Below are positions 10,951 through 21,341 of a stretch of 64,000 nt of DNA, in pieces (the stretch's first letter is position 1; each line of letters starts with the position of its first letter). The notes below the pieces were generated by a model. That model was given only the letters and a program-made list of their open reading frames with translations, searched no databases and was not told where the DNA came from. Source of the DNA: Tiliqua scincoides (Eukaryota > Chordata > Lepidosauria > Squamata > Scincidae); NCBI RefSeq assembly GCF_035046505.1, contig NC_089823.1, positions 7,624,645 through 7,688,644 on the forward strand, read 5' to 3'. Position numbers and translations under genes: made by a program.

Positions 10951-11460
10951 ACAGTCAAGACAGCAGAAGGAAAGCAAGATTCTGATTAACTCTCCCAATC
11001 TGTGTTATGACCCCTAAAAATACAGAAGAGGTGTGATTTCCATGCAGACCCCTCTTCACTTTCCCCCCTTGCACAAGAAGGAACTTTTCACCAGGTGTTT
11101 CAGGTGTGGCTTCTTTAGGTCAGGAAAGTTGCCCATTTTAAGGACTGTGTGTTCTGTTCTCTGTTTCTGAGACATGGGATGTTGCCTTGTGAGAAGGACT
11201 GTCAGGTGGTGTCAGGTGTGAGTTTATGCTAAATTTCATACACTACACAACACGTCGGAGCAGGCTCTCCCAGCAGTAAAAACCTGGAATTTCAACAACA
11301 GTGCACAAAGCCTTTTAACTGTTCATAATATGGCTATTCACATCCCATTTCTTGGAGGTGAAAAGTGGAGAACCTGGCTGTGGAAATGACTAATTCTAGC
11401 CCTGCAGTCCGAAAAAGGACAGCAAGATTTGGCATGCTGCTTCTTGGGGGATGGAGCTCT
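10951..11460. other. Single-copy sequence
   Basis: No gene or repeat shared with the rest of the window was recognised. Confidence 0.4.
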
Positions 11461-11645
11461 ACCTCCAGTGCAGAATCCCTGCTTTCTCTGCAGAAGGACC
11501 CAGCTTCAATCCCTGGCATCATCTCCAGGCAGGGCTGGGAAAGAGGCCTGCCTGGAAAGCCAGAGAGCTTCTGCCTGCCAGTGTCGACAGTACTGAACTA
11601 GATGGACCAATGGCATGGCTCAGAATAAGGCAGCTTCATAAACAG
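11461..11645 (+). mobile_element. tRNA-derived SINE body (head lost or diverged)
   Basis: The TTCAATCCCTGGCATC segment resembles a tRNA B box. It is followed by a body ending GAACTAGATGGACCAATGG and ATAAGGCAGCTTCATA, a 3' module common in amniote tRNA SINEs. A related but differently diverged copy with a better tRNA head is at 26204-26395. Confidence 0.6.
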
Positions 11646-11726
11646 CTTCACTGTTTATCAAAGTGGCTCAGTTGGGGAGCTGGGCAGTGCGTGCAGACAG
11701 AAATGACATCTTTGTATGCATGTAGG

Positions 11727-12439
11727 CAGTAGAGTAGCTAGAGGGGGTGCAGGGGTTTGCAGGCATTTGCAGGGGGCCTTACCGTGCCATGCAAGTGGCC
11801 CCTCCCTTTCGGAGTCATTCTGATCTGCTAGAGCAGGGGTGTCCAAAGTTTTTGGCAGGAGGGCCACATCATCTCTCTGACACTGTGTCTGGGGCCGGGG
11901 GAAAAAGAATTAATTTACATTTAAAATTTGAATAAATTTACACAAGTTTACATAAATCAGTTTATTAAAGATGAACTTATATGAATGAATGAAGGTCTTG
12001 CAATAGCTCAAGGCCTATAAAAGGCCTTGCACAAAACAAGGCTGGCCTTTCCATCGCTGCCGCTGCTGCATCACAGACTTGAAAGAGCAAGCAGTGGAGG
12101 GAGCCCTCATCCCACAGCTTACGTGAGAGGTCAAACAGTTGCCCTCAGGCTGAAAGCAGTTGCATCGGACCTGTGCGGATTCCAGCAAGTCTCCGGAGGG
12201 CCAGAGGCTCATTGGAGACTGGGGACTCCCTGAGGGCCGCATTGGGAGTCCTCAAGGGCCGCAAGTGGCCACAGGTCCGGGGTTTGGGCACCCCTGTGCT
12301 AGAGCAAAACAGAGGTGTTTGCTTCCATTTTGCTCCCACCTCCAGAATGGCTCAGAAGGGGAGGGGAAGGGGCTGCTTGCAAGCTGCATTCAGGTGCCTG
12401 CAAAAGTTAATGCTTTGCATCCTTCTAGTTACACTACTG
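11727..12439. mobile_element. Family C hAT-like miniature split by a family A insertion
   Basis: The left part (CAGTAGAGTAGCTAGAGG) and the right part (CTTCTAGTTACACTACTG) form one element bounded by a perfect 8-bp duplication, CATGTAGG, at 11719-11726 and 12440-12447. The family A miniature at 11834-12296 sits inside it. Family C is therefore the older of the two here. Confidence 0.9.
11834..12296 (+). mobile_element. Family A hAT miniature
   Basis: CAGGGGTGTCCAAAG ... TTTGGGCACCCCTG, flanked by a perfect 8-bp duplication, TGCTAGAG, at 11826-11833 and 12297-12304. It shares both ends with the autonomous element at 16924-20509 and lacks all transposase sequence. It is nested in a family C element. 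Confidence 0.95.
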
Positions 12440-12447
12440 CATGTAGG

Positions 12448-12473
12448 CTTTGCACCCTTCTAGCTATGCTACT
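12448..12473. repeat. Duplicated terminal fragment of family C
   Basis: CTTTGCACCCTTCTAGC, then a TATGCTACTG end, repeats the terminus that closes at 12439, and it is again followed by CATGTAG. The result is two copies of the right terminus in tandem, separated by the target-site copy. Confidence 0.8.
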
Positions 12474-12475
12474 GC

Positions 12476-13341
12476 ATGTAGACTCTTTCATAGGAAGCTA
12501 GTGGCCTTGAGCAGGGGTGGGGCCAGTAGGCCCCCTCCCCTACTGAATTCCGCAACTGAATTAGCACTGGAATTGCAAGACAATAGGCTTAAGCATGCAT
12601 GACTCAGTGTTGGATTCTGGCCACTGTATGCAATGCAGAGAGCACATTAAAGCTGCTCGAGAGTCACACACAGACACAGACACACACACAAGGCCAAGAA
12701 CATGTTCCTGTGAGGCTTTAATGAAAAAGAATGTTGCTTGAGTGGACACAGACCAGGATGTGGGTGATGTCATAGCTACTGCTTTCCCTTCCTGGAAACC
12801 ACAGAATGGGAGCTCTAAGACCTCTGTGCATTTGGTTTTGGCCCCACTGTCTCTAGGCTATATGTTGCACATCACACAAGCGAGTTAGCATCTTCATGAC
12901 TCCATTGAGAATCATCCATCTAATTTCCTGCTCACTGCAATGAAAACAAAGCGCTAAATGCAGTTGCTTGAAGTATATCCAACTCTATGTTCTCACACAA
13001 GTCACATTTCCTTTTGAAAAGTTTTGTTTGAGGAGTCGGTTTTTTAAAAATCTGACTCAGGACTGGAGTTTCACCAGCAGAATAAAACACCAAAGACAGT
13101 TCACACAATTGCAATTTCCATTGGTCTTCTGCTCCACCCAAACTCCAGAGTGGACAGCAGAAGCCGGAACAGAGTCTGCAGTCTCCTCTGGGCATGTGTG
13201 GAGTAGGCTACACCATACTTGCTTGGATGCCTCTGGGACTGCATGGTTATGGGGGCATCATCATTGTGCTGGAAACCTAGGAACATACAGGGCAAAGTCA
13301 AGCATGGTCAGGGATGGTGAGGCTGTTGTCATGCCTTAGAG
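12476..13341. other. Single-copy sequence with short (CA)n
   Basis: An imperfect CACACAGACACAGACACACA run lies at 12665-12690. Nothing else was recognised. Confidence 0.4.
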
Positions 13342-13767
13342 CAGGGGTCTCCAAACCCTGGCCCGAGGGCCAGATTTGGCCCATGGCGAGTCTCTATCTG
13401 GCCCGCAGCCAGCCTCTTGTTCCCTGAAAGCCTCTGGCCCACTTGGCCGAACGTGACTAGAACTGTGCTCTGGTTGCATCTGAAGGGTGTTCTAAGGGCT
13501 AGAGAGGTTGAATGAATGAACCCATTCATTCATTTACTCACTCATCTAAGTTCCATCTCTAATTTATTTATATAAATTTTATATTTACATTTTTTTACAT
13601 TCATTCATTTACATTCATTTATTTACATTCATTCATTTATTCACTCATCTAAGTTCCATCTCTAATTTATTTATATAAATTTTATATTTACATTTTTTTT
13701 TCCTGGCCCTCAACACCATGCCAGATACTTTATGCGGCCCTCTGGCCAAAAAGTTTGGAGACCACTG
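13342..13767. mobile_element. Family G hAT miniature
   Basis: It starts CAGGGGTCTCCAAACC and ends GTTTGGAGACCACTG. A perfect 8-bp duplication, CCTTAGAG, lies at 13334-13341 and 13768-13775. The interior has a tandem duplication of about 115 bp (CTCATCTAAGTTCCATC occurs at 13541 and 13643) in an AT-rich stretch. It resembles family A at the ends but is a separate family (GGCCAGATTTGGCCC arm). Confidence 0.92.
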
Positions 13768-13850
13768 CCTTAGAGGACTCTGGTGCACTGAAGTACCCGC
13801 ACCAGCTATTTTGCTGGTGCAAGTCTGAGAAGAAGCATGGGATATGTTGG

Positions 13851-14097
13851 CAGTAGTGCAGCTATGGGGGAGGGGCAAAACACTATGTTTTTTAGGGCAT
13901 CTCAGTGCACTGTGTAAACTGTTCCTCCCTCTCGCCATCAGAACCCTTCCAGGTGGTGAGAGCAAAGTGGAGGCGTCTCCTCTGCTTTGTCCTCACCACC
14001 AGGAATGGCTCCAACCACAAAGGGGAAGGCAACTTACATGGCACATTTAAACACCCTGCAAAACTTAGTATTGCATCCCCCTGTAGCTACGCTATTA
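13851..14097. mobile_element. Family C hAT-like miniature
   Basis: CAGTAGTGCAGCTATGG ... CTGTAGCTACGCTATTA, flanked by a perfect 8-bp duplication, TATGTTGG, at 13843-13850 and 14098-14105. The termini are diverged but the inner AAACACTATGTTTT and CTGCAAAACTTAGT arms remain. Confidence 0.9.
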
Positions 14098-14503
14098 TAT
14101 GTTGGGCCAAGCAAATGGGGACAGCATTTTATCTGGGTCCTGAAATGCTTTGCTATGACAGTGAATACTACAGGGAGTTTTAACTACATAATCCAAGTCC
14201 CATTCCTGATCCATGGTCCTTTGCCTGCCAAACAGGCGATAATTATAATAAGGAAGGAACATTTTGAAAATATTTCTCTAACGAATTTATCATTTTTGGA
14301 CACAGTATCTCTCTAAAATGGTCCTGGCCAATGCGATTGACTGATTGATGACTGACTGATTGATTGGTCATCATTTCTCTCTCTCCTTTTCTGTAAAAAA
14401 ATGTATTCAGGCCAAAAACACAACTGCAAAAGGAAAGCCATAGATTAACCATGGTCAGGCACGAGAAACAAACCAAAATGTATTTTTGAGCATTGCTTGT
14501 ATT

Positions 14504-14632
14504 CAGTGGTATAGCTAAAGGGGGTGCAAAGCACTAAGTTTTGCAGGGAACCTCACCGCAGCATCCAGGTGGCCCCTCTCCCTCCCTCCCTGCAAAACTT
14601 AGTGCTTTGCACCTCCTCTAGCTACACCACTG
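14504..14632. mobile_element. Family C hAT-like miniature, short 129-bp form
   Basis: CAGTGGTATAGCTAAAGG ... CCTCTAGCTACACCACTG. The centre is deleted, so the element is almost only its two inverted arms. Flanks CTTGTATT / CTGGTATT agree at 7 of 8 positions. Single-stranded, it would fold into one long hairpin. Confidence 0.9.
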
Positions 14633-16352
14633 CTGGTATTAAAGTATTATAACATGTTTTGTTAAAAAAGACGCCTGAGATCTGGACCAACAGCATCTTT
14701 CTTACACGAAGGTTCAAGACAGGCCCTTCCCAGGAAAACGAGGTGATCGTGACCATGGGATGAATGGGAGGGTGGGAAGAAGAAAGCTCAGAGTCAGGGC
14801 AAAGATCCATCTCAAAGTAGTTTTTTATTGCCTGTGGTCCGTAGCCAGAACAATCTGGAAGATTTACCGCTTGGAATGATAAGCAGATCGTGTTGCAGTA
14901 AAAAATGCAGAAAGGTATTCTGTGAGCAGGTGAGACCTGACATTGACCAGACACTTGAAGACAGATTCCAGAGGGGGGGGGCACTCAGGAATCCCACCCC
15001 AGGCACACACACACTCCAAGAGCCTTGTTATGACCTCCAGCTCACCCATCAAGCAACAGGCTTACATTACATACAAGAGCTGAGTAATTGTCTCAGTAAC
15101 AACCACCCAGGCTTGGCTGCACATCTGGTTTCCCCATCTGATCCACCCCCACCATGCCACCCATTTTTGCCTTCCTCACCCTGATTTAATATTAAACCTG
15201 AACCTCATGTTAGGATGACTCTTGCAAGAGGGTAGAATTATATACATGTAATAAGAGCTTCTAACACCAGACACAGTCTCCCTTCTTGCTCCCCATAATC
15301 TGGGATCACTAGTTTTCAATAAGATTCTGTCTATTTCTGGAGAAGACCTCTGTCTGACATCTTGAAAAGCCACTGCCAGTCAATCAATCCAATTCAACAA
15401 CCTTTAATGGCATCATCACTGCCAGTCAATTGGACAATAGTGGGCTAGATGGTCAAAGATCTGATTCAGAAGCCCTATTTACATGCAATGCACACAACAA
15501 ATGTGTACACATGACTGGTTTGCACATGAATACAGCTCTTTGTGCATTTTGTTCAGTGTACATACAATACACATTACCTGTACCTGTACTTAAAAAGAAG
15601 TTATGTTCAGTCACCCATAAGGCGTGCATAGGTACAATGAATAGGAATATCCCTAAGGCAGCCTCATATGTTTGTACTGACATCACCATATTGTTACTAT
15701 CTAAAAATGTGTGCCAGCATAGCAGTCCATGCTTACCAGCACAATTGGTGCCTTCCCTGACCCCTCCCCCACTATTCATTGCGCTTCTGCTTTATGGCAC
15801 TTTTTCAGCAGTTGTCACCAACGGAGTGTGAGTTCCGTTGAATTGAGCTGTAGGTCCAAGTTAGACAACTGCAAAGTACTTTATGCAGAGTTGCCTAAGA
15901 CAGTATTGTACTACTGAAATTAATGTTCTGGTAGCGCAAGGCCCTTTACAGTGGCAAAATAGCTGACCTCTGTTGCATGCTTCACAGTTACTGCCACGAA
16001 AGGGCAGCAGTGGCTCCTGAAGACTTCACTAGTGCTGGTATTTGGCAGTGGTATTTGGCAGTCTTGGATAGGGAGAGGGAGGGCAAGGGGAGTTTCTGGG
16101 CAGGCAGGGGGTAGTACAGTAGTTCAGAAAGCAGGACAAGGCCAACACAGTGGTCGGATCCAGGCAGTGAAATGAATTCTCCAGGACATTTGACTGATCT
16201 CCTCTTTCTAAGCTTTCCAGCGCCAGGAAAATGATGCTTTTTAGGTGCGCTTTTGCTCAAAACACATTGGAAATTTGCTGATACCTCTGGTATTTTGATT
16301 TCTGCTTATTTCTGCTGCGGTTCTTAGTTTCCTTGGTGTTTATTGTTTAGGC
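14633..16352. other. Longest repeat-poor stretch of the first 20 kb
   Basis: No exon, RNA gene or family repeat was recognised. A CAACCTTTAATGGCATC segment near 15398 may be a worn LINE tail. The 15430-15831 frame (133 codons) overlaps an antisense frame of similar length and has no known domain. Confidence 0.4.
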
Positions 16353-16915
16353 CAGCGTTTCTCAAACTGTGGGTCGGGACCCACCAGATGGGTTGCAAGC
16401 CAATTTCAGGTGGGTCCCCATTCATTTCAATCTTTCATTTTTAATATATTAGACTTGATGCTACCATGGTTTGAGACTGGGCACCATGTGACTGAGTATG
16501 TGACTGGCTATGTGACTGGGTACCATGGTATGTGACATGGGAGGGCACTAGGACGCAGGGTGTGTCTGTTGTCCTCTGTGCTCCCTGAAGCATTTGGTGG
16601 GTCACTATGAGATACAGGAAGCTGGACTAGATGGGCCTTTGGCCCGATCCAGTGAGGCTCTTCTTATGTTCTTATGACTGCATTTTGGGAAATGTTACAG
16701 ACCTGTACTTTTGACAGGCTACTCTGTATATTCTTTTAACAATGATAGTCAATAGGACTTACTCCTGGGTAATTGTGGGTAGGACTACAGTCTAGGATTG
16801 TTAAATATTTTCCTGCTTGATGATGTCACTTTCGGTCATGACATCACTTCCAGTGGGTCCCAGCAGATTTTCATTCTAAAAGTGGGTCCTAGTGCTAAAT
16901 GTGTGAGAACCATTG
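16353..16915 (+). mobile_element. Family B hAT miniature (SPIN-like terminus) with CR1 inside
   Basis: It begins CAGCGTTTCTCAAACTG, then GGGTCGGGACCCACC, and ends GTGTGAGAACCATTG. Flanks GTTTAGGC (16345-16352) and GTTTAGGA (16916-16923) form an 8-bp duplication with one mismatch. The CTCAA-CTGTGGGTCGGGACCC start resembles SPIN/Buster-group hATs. It also holds a CGGTCATGACATCACTTCC arm mirrored in other copies. A CR1 3' end interrupts it at 16539-16677. Confidence 0.88.
16539..16677 (+). mobile_element. CR1 3' end nested in family B
   Basis: ATGGGAGGGCACTAGGACGC, GATACAGGAAGCTGG and the GTTCTTATG tail are CR1 3' UTR in order. It is only ~140 bp, a severe 5' truncation, and younger than the hAT element that hosts it. 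Confidence 0.88.
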
Positions 16916-17188
16916 GTTTAGGACAGGGGTGCTCAAACATTTTGGCAGGAGGGCCGCATCATCTCTTTGACACTGTGTCAGGGGCCGAAGAAAAAAACCA
17001 ATTAATTTGCATTTCAAATTTGAATAAATTTACATAAATGAATACATTACAGATGGAACTTATATGAACAAATGAATTTTACTGAACTTTATAATACAAA
17101 TACACATGAGAACTCTAATACAGGTAAAACACATGAGAACTAAGAACTTTGAGCAATATAAACTATGAACTTTGAGCACTATGAACTT

Positions 17189-19502
17189 TCAATGAGACTG
17201 GTGGAGCTGTTGTCTTGATCTCAATAGTTCATTGTAATCTGGTACTAGTTTGAAGGAGCCAATGATCAGTAATGACTTCAAATGCTCATCAGTTAATGTG
17301 GACCTGTATTTTGATTTTACATATTTCATTCTTGAAAATGTCTGCTCCAAGAGGTATGTTGTCCCAAAAAATAGAGCTGGGGTACCTTCCTTATGAGGAA
17401 AGGCTACGGCGTTTGGGCCTCTTCAGCCTAGAAAAGAGGCGCCTGAGGGGGGACATGATTGAGACATACAAAATTATGCAGGGGATGGACAGAGTGGATA
17501 GAGACATGCTCTTTACACTCTCACACAACACCAGAACCAGGGGACATCCACTAAAATTGAATGTTGGGAGAGTTAGGACAGACAAAAGAAAATATTTCTT
17601 TACTCAGTGTGTGGTTGGTCTGTGGAACTCCTTGCCACAGGATGTGGTGATGGCATCTGGCCTGGATGATTTTAAAAGGGGATTGGACAAGTTTCTGGAG
17701 GAAAAATCCATTATGGGTTACAAGCCATGATGTGTATGTGCATCCTCCTGATTTTAGAAATGGGCTATGTCAGAATGCTAGATGCAAGGGAGGGCACCAG
17801 GATGCAGCTTTCTTGTTATCTTGTGTGCTCACTGGGGCATTTGGTGGGCCACTGTGAGATACAGGAAGCTGTACTAGATGGGCCTATGGCCTGATCCAGT
17901 GGGGCTGTTCTTATGTTCAAATTTGGGAATTTCTCAGGCTGCAGAGATGTATAGATTTGTGCCAGGTCTCTTTCCTTGTGCCTTGCTCTCAGCAGATCAT
18001 TTGACTGCAATTCAACTATTTCCATTTGGAACCAAACTGGCAGTCTGTCCACACCACAGTCAAAGGGATTCTGAAACATTTTTATTTCCTCTGCATGAGC
18101 ATCCAGGTCAGAGAAGTGTTCTGTGAATTGTTTGTGCAGCTCCCTGACTTTTTCTGCAGCAAATGATGATGGGAATGCTGCTCCACTCTCAGCACGCAAT
18201 TTTGCACAGGTGGGTAAGTGCTCCAAGTTCTAGTGTTGCACATTCCTTCCAAGAAGCAGCAATTTGTACCTGAATGTCTTCACAAGTGAGAAGACACCAC
18301 TGATTAGATTGTTTTCTCTTTGCATACTGATATTGAGTTGGTTCATGTGGGATACCAAATCTACAAAAAAAAAAGCCAGTCTCATAAGCCAGTTAGTGTT
18401 ATACAGGACTGGTACATGGTGATTCTTCTGTAGCAGAAATAATTTTATTTCCTCTCTGAGCTGGAAAAAGCGTGAGAGGACCTTCCTGCAACTGAGCCAT
18501 CTGACTGCTGTATAGAAGGGCAAGTCTATGATCTCTGAATCAGTCTCCTTCAGGAACTCACAAAACTGGCAATGAATCAGCCCATGAGATCTTATATAAT
18601 TGATAGTATCTACCGCAGGTTTCAGAACACAAGTCATGTCCACATATTTTACACACAGTGCTTGCTGATGGATGATACAATGCAGAAACATGGGCTTTGA
18701 TAGTCCACTACTCTCCACTCTTCTTGTTATTTGTCCAACCAATCCTTTCTTCACCCCAGACATGTTCTTTCCTCCATCAATTGTCACACATTTCAGCTTA
18801 CTCCAGTCCAGTTTGTATTCTAATAAAGACTTTTCTAATTCTTTGAAGATGTCTTCCCCAGTTGTTGTGTCATGCATGTTGTGCACTGATGCCAATTCTT
18901 GAGTCACATTAAATTCGTTGTCGACACCACGGAAAAACACCGGGAGCTGTGAGGTGTCACACACATCTGTAGACTTGTCGAGAGCCAGAGTATACCTGAA
19001 ACTGGCTTGCCTTGTTTACAATTTGATGGACAATGTTGTTTCCAATATCTTCTAATCTTCGAGTTACAGTATTTCGTGACAGACTCATCATTTTCATAAC
19101 CTGGGGTTATCTCTTCCACCATATCCATTGCACAGCCTTTGATTAGTTCTGCATCTGTGAATGGCTTCCCCTTCTAGACAATCTGTATGTCACCTTGTAA
19201 CTGGCCTTGGCCACAGCTTCATTCTCTGTTCTCCTGTGCGTGAACACAGCACACTGCGACTCCAAATCTCGTTTGAGTTGCTCCAGTTTCTCAGAACGCT
19301 GTGCTCCTGTGTACTGCGAGCATGTCTTCTCATGCTTGGTCTCATAGTGGCGGCGCAGATTGTATCCCTTGAGAACAGCAACGTTCTCATTGCAGATAAG
19401 GCACAGGGCTTTCTCATTGCAGTGTGTGAAAAAGTACTTGGTGCCCCATTCTGGGTTGAAAAGACAGCCCTCATTGTCCACTTTTCTCCTCTTTCTATCC
19501 AT
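17189..19502 (-). pseudogene. hAT transposase (BED-type finger, GTF2IRD2-like)
   Basis: Start ATG at 19502-19500 gives MDRKRRKVDNEGCLFN, then a zinc-finger-like segment with ALCLICNENVAVLKGYNLRRH (C-x2-C ... H-x4-H). This is followed by CVTIDGGKNMSG, HCIIHQQALC and DLPFYTAVRWLS, the core blocks of GTF2IRD2-like hAT transposases. The extreme C-terminus (17370-17192) keeps the hAT dimerisation motif, YLLEQTFSRMKYVKSKYRS, with stop TGA at 17191-17189. The gene is broken: the frame shifts near 19143, 18964 and 18230, and a CR1 separates the C-terminus from the rest. It is not a host gene, since it lies between transposon ends. Confidence 0.9.
17371..17917 (+). mobile_element. CR1 LINE 3' part inserted in the hAT transposase
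   Basis: It encodes, in frame, LPYEERLRRLGLFSLEKRRL through to LEEKSIMGYKP and a stop near 17730, then the CR1 3' UTR ending CTGTTCTTATGTTC. This 116-codon tail of the CR1 protein is undamaged, so the insertion is fairly young. It lies antisense to the transposase. Confidence 0.93.
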
Positions 19503-20522
19503 ACCTGAGGGAAGTAATGAGACAGCAGTATTAGTAATGTCACTGATGTGTGTGTGCTTTCTCTTTCTCACTCTCTCTCTCTCTCTCACACACACACACC
19601 ACAAGAACCTACCTCTTGGCCAGGAAAAAGCATACAGACAAAGCCAGAAATACAAGGAGACATAAGCTGACTCTGAGGCGGGATGCCCCCACAGATATAA
19701 CTTGTTCAGAAACACGCAGGATGTGCTGTGAAGCACACACCTTTTGGCAAGGAAGAAAAAAGAAAAAAGTCAAGGAACACATGGAAACATCAGTGACAGA
19801 ACAGTGGAGCTAAATACACATTTTGCTGCACAAAACCCCACCCCAAAAGAAAGAGGAAAATTTTTAAAAAATTATAAAAGCAGATATGTCTGAGGGACGA
19901 AATGGGAAACACCAGAGTGGTGTTTGCCCACTGTACACAGAGTGTGCCCACCGCACATGGCCGCAGCAACAGAGCAAGCATTTTACAAATCAGAGGCAGA
20001 CAATGCAGGGCAGGTGTGCATCTTTTTATCCAGGAAAGGGAGGGCAGAGGAGGGGAAGCACAGGAAAAATTCCACAACGGAGCAAGCACATATTTTGGGC
20101 CGGAAGGTTGCAGGCAGCAGTAAAAAGGAATAAAGTTTTTTTTAAATAGAGTCTCACTCTTTGCTTCGCACCAAAGTTATTTAGGGAGGGAGCCTTGTAG
20201 GTGAGGGTGGCGGCTGCTGCTGCTGCTTCTGTGGTGCAAGGGCTTTCAGCAATAAGGTAATGCGAGACCTGCAAGTCTCATGTTACTTTAAGGCTATAAA
20301 AGGCCCTGCGCAGATGCTGGGCTGGTCTTTCTCTCGCTGCCGGCAGCGAGGGAAAAACAGGCCGGGAGCTCGCACACCGGGTCAGCGTGGGCCAAGGTGA
20401 TTCTTCTGCGGGCTGTGTGCCCATTGGAGGCACACAACCTACTTGGGGGCTGGATGGGGACCCACAGCGGGCCACAAGTGGCCTGCAGGCCGGGGTTTGG
20501 GCACCCCTGGTTTAGGATGTTT

Positions 20523-20900
20523 CAGTGGCATCGCTATGGGGTGTGTGTGGCTAGTGCGGGCCGCACTGGGTAGAGTCTCAGCAGGGGGTGACACCACACT
20601 GCGTGAGACCCTATTCAGCAATCTTTGGACCTCTCTAGGTCCAGACGCCTCGCACCCTTGCTGGTGATCACGTTTTTGCCATTCGCTGGCGGAAACACAA
20701 AGCGACTGGGCCTGGAGAGGGCCAAAAATCACCCAACAGAGGTGCTCTGGCGGTGAGCCTGTCTCATTAAAAGCATTGCAATACAGTAGAAGGTTAAGGG
20801 TGATGTGATTGCGTCATGATGTCACCCCCGAACTTCCGGAATGCTGAGCGCTACAAGGCAAGTGCCTCACCAGGTGCGATATACTTTCAGGACGCCTCTG
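20523..20900 (+). mobile_element. Family D hAT-like element, degraded
   Basis: The left terminus CAGTGGCATCGCTATGG and the GTGCGGGCCGCAC and GGGGTGACACCAC blocks match the start of the element at 54418. The right end is worn (GGACGCCTCTG). Flanks GGATGTTT / GGCTGGTT agree at 6 of 8 positions, so the boundaries are probable rather than certain. Confidence 0.5.
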
Positions 20901-20915
20901 GGCTGGTTTTTTATA

Positions 20916-21339
20916 CAGTGATGCCTCGCAAGATGAAATTAATTCGTTCCGCGAGTCGTTTCGTATTGCGAAATTTTCGTCTTGCGAAGCGTGGTTTCCC
21001 ATAGGAATGCTTTGAAATTTAATTAATGCGTTCCTATGGGCAAAAAAAGTCAGAACAAAGTCACTTTGGTTTACAAAGTGTTGATTAAGTGCTCTTTAAA
21101 GGCATACATACTGTACAGAGGATTTCAAAAATTTCAAGCACAAAACTTCAGTGCATCCTGGGTATTAACGGTTGTGCGATTTAAAACAAACCAAAACAAA
21201 AAAAAAAATGCAAAAAAATTTGTCTTGTGAAGCACGGCCATAGAAAAATTTGTCTTGCGAGTTACCAAAAAAATCGCAAAACGCTTTCGTCTTGCGAGTT
21301 TTTCGTTGCGCGAGGCATTCGTCTTGCGAGGCATCACTG
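20916..21339. mobile_element. pogo/Tigger-like miniature (TA target)
   Basis: Inverted termini CAGTGATGCCTCGCAAGA (left) and its complement at the right end enclose 424 bp, flanked by TA on both sides. The arms are unusually rich in repeats of TCTTGCGA/TCGCAAGA-type words (CGTCTTGCGAAG, GTCTTGCGAGTT). TA flanks and CAGTGATGCCTCG-type ends fit Tc1/mariner-pogo elements. No transposase is present. Confidence 0.82.
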
Positions 21340-21341
21340 TA

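Larger units (their letters stand above)
16924..20509 (-). mobile_element. Family A autonomous-type hAT transposon
   Basis: Terminal inverted repeats CAGGGGTGCTCAAAC ... GTTTGGGCACCCCTG enclose 3,586 bp, flanked by a perfect 8-bp duplication, GTTTAGGA, at 16916-16923 and 20510-20517. The minus strand holds a decayed hAT transposase gene (17189-19502). Removing the nested CR1 (17371-17917) leaves about 3.04 kb. Roughly 150 bp at the left end and 270 bp at the right end are shared with the family A miniatures, making this the likely source family. The C-terminal and zinc-finger signatures place it with the ZBED/GTF2IRD2-related hATs. Confidence 0.93.

Noticed and set aside
17189-19502. Host gene related to GTF2IRD2 or ZBED proteins
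   Set aside because: The coding region lies between hAT terminal inverted repeats and an 8-bp target duplication and is frame-shifted, so it is the transposon's own transposase.
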